Of a stretch of DNA of 5,968 bases, positions 5,752-5,968 are shown in pieces (position 1 is the stretch's first letter; each line of letters begins with the position of its first letter). The DNA comes from CAYTLQ01 sp964438715 (GTDB taxonomy: Bacteria > Bacteroidota > Ignavibacteria > Ignavibacteriales > Ignavibacteriaceae). A program made the position numbers and the translations under genes. A model generated the notes under the pieces. That model was not told where the DNA came from and searched no databases. It saw only the letters and a list, made by a program, of their open reading frames with translations. The stretch lies in the NCBI GenBank assembly GCA_964438715.1, contig CAYTLQ010000026.1:1-5968 (forward strand), in the 5' to 3' direction.

Positions 5752-5968
5752 AAGAAGGTTTCCCGTTGCGCTTACAGACGATTTATAAAGATTAGTTTTA
5801 GATCTCCTGAGCCTTTTTGCTTTTGATATTATGTATCCCCCATCCAGTTAAATTTCAGCGCCTAATTTTTTCAGTACCATTAAATACAGATCAACCGGCC
5901 TGGGACCCCATGCACAACATACGCGTAGCGAAAACTTGACATTACCATAACTGGCAAGAAGTGGACAT
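5752..5968 (-). pseudogene. murA: upstream part of murA, interrupted by a stop and degraded, running off the window
   Basis: In the same minus-strand frame as the downstream portion, this region reads as MurA from about E. coli residue 98 to 170. The segment at 5968-5851 includes PLLASYGNVKFSL, CAWGPRPVDLY and LKKLGAEI. It is followed by TAA at 5848-5850, then LDGGYIISKAK and SATGNLL leading into the downstream part. The alignment is collinear, so the break is a nonsense change and not a frameshift. The catalytic Cys115 equivalent (5914-5916) and Arg120 equivalent (5899-5901) remain. However, the invariant Pro-Gly-Gly before the cysteine reads Arg-Val-Cys (5917-5925), Gly of GPLL is Cys (5965-5967), and two further glycines are Arg (5803-5805) and Ser (5770-5772). 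About 97 N-terminal residues lie beyond the window. It is either a decaying gene or sequencing/assembly error near a contig edge. Confidence 0.75.

Noticed and set aside
5498..5788. Plus-strand open frame of 96 codons opposite murA
   Set aside because: It is antisense to conserved MurA sequence with no motif of its own.
5752..5847. A frameshift as the cause of the murA break
   Set aside because: The same frame gives collinear MurA residues on both sides of the TAA at 5848-5850, so a nonsense change fits better.
1..5968. A novel defence, mobile or CRISPR-like system
   Set aside because: All identified genes but one are standard metabolic genes. No transposase, nuclease, spaced repeat array or integrase motif is visible on either strand.

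Overview
The window is AT-rich chromosomal housekeeping DNA from a bacterium. Three things suggest the Bacteroidota/Chlorobiota/Ignavibacteriota group. The MurA has a Thr-Gly-Asn motif ('SATGNLLMAAVLAKG') where E. coli has Thr-Val-Thr. A sequence upstream of pruA fits the Bacteroidota promoter pattern (TTG, 20 nt, TAnnTTTG). Overall base composition is low in GC. Clear Shine-Dalgarno sequences precede the four intact genes, which would suit an Ignavibacteria- or Chlorobi-like lineage better than classical Bacteroidia. This placement is an inference and is not proven by the window.

Layout. Positions 1-205 are a T-rich non-coding leader with three copies of a CTGTTTTTTGC repeat and three inverted repeats. 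Positions 209-961 encode an unidentified 250-residue membrane protein built from two similar halves, closed by a strong intrinsic terminator at 986-1013. A probable promoter at 1036-1067 then drives a two-gene operon. Its first gene is pruA (L-glutamate gamma-semialdehyde dehydrogenase, 1103-2650), followed after 26 nt by sucC (succinyl-CoA synthetase beta subunit, 2677-3840). A GC-rich hairpin follows at 3849-3872. After a 271-nt gap containing a short palindrome comes aroE (shikimate dehydrogenase, 4112-4984). Tail to tail with it, 11 nt away on the minus strand, is murA (UDP-GlcNAc enolpyruvyl transferase), which runs off the right edge.

Function. PruA makes glutamate from proline- or ornithine-derived semialdehyde. 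Glutamate carbon can enter the TCA cycle as 2-oxoglutarate and reach succinyl-CoA, where SucC, with a SucD partner not encoded here, makes ATP or GTP. The pruA-sucC pair therefore looks like a link from amino-acid catabolism to substrate-level phosphorylation. AroE (aromatic amino acids) and MurA (peptidoglycan) are unrelated biosynthetic genes that merely converge.

The main anomalies are in murA and the first gene. The murA frame carries a TAA stop at 5848-5850, and several normally invariant residues, mostly glycines, are replaced between 5770 and the right edge. Downstream of that the protein is well conserved. This is either a decaying gene or error-rich sequence near a contig end. I saw no defence system, mobile element, CRISPR array, tRNA or rRNA.
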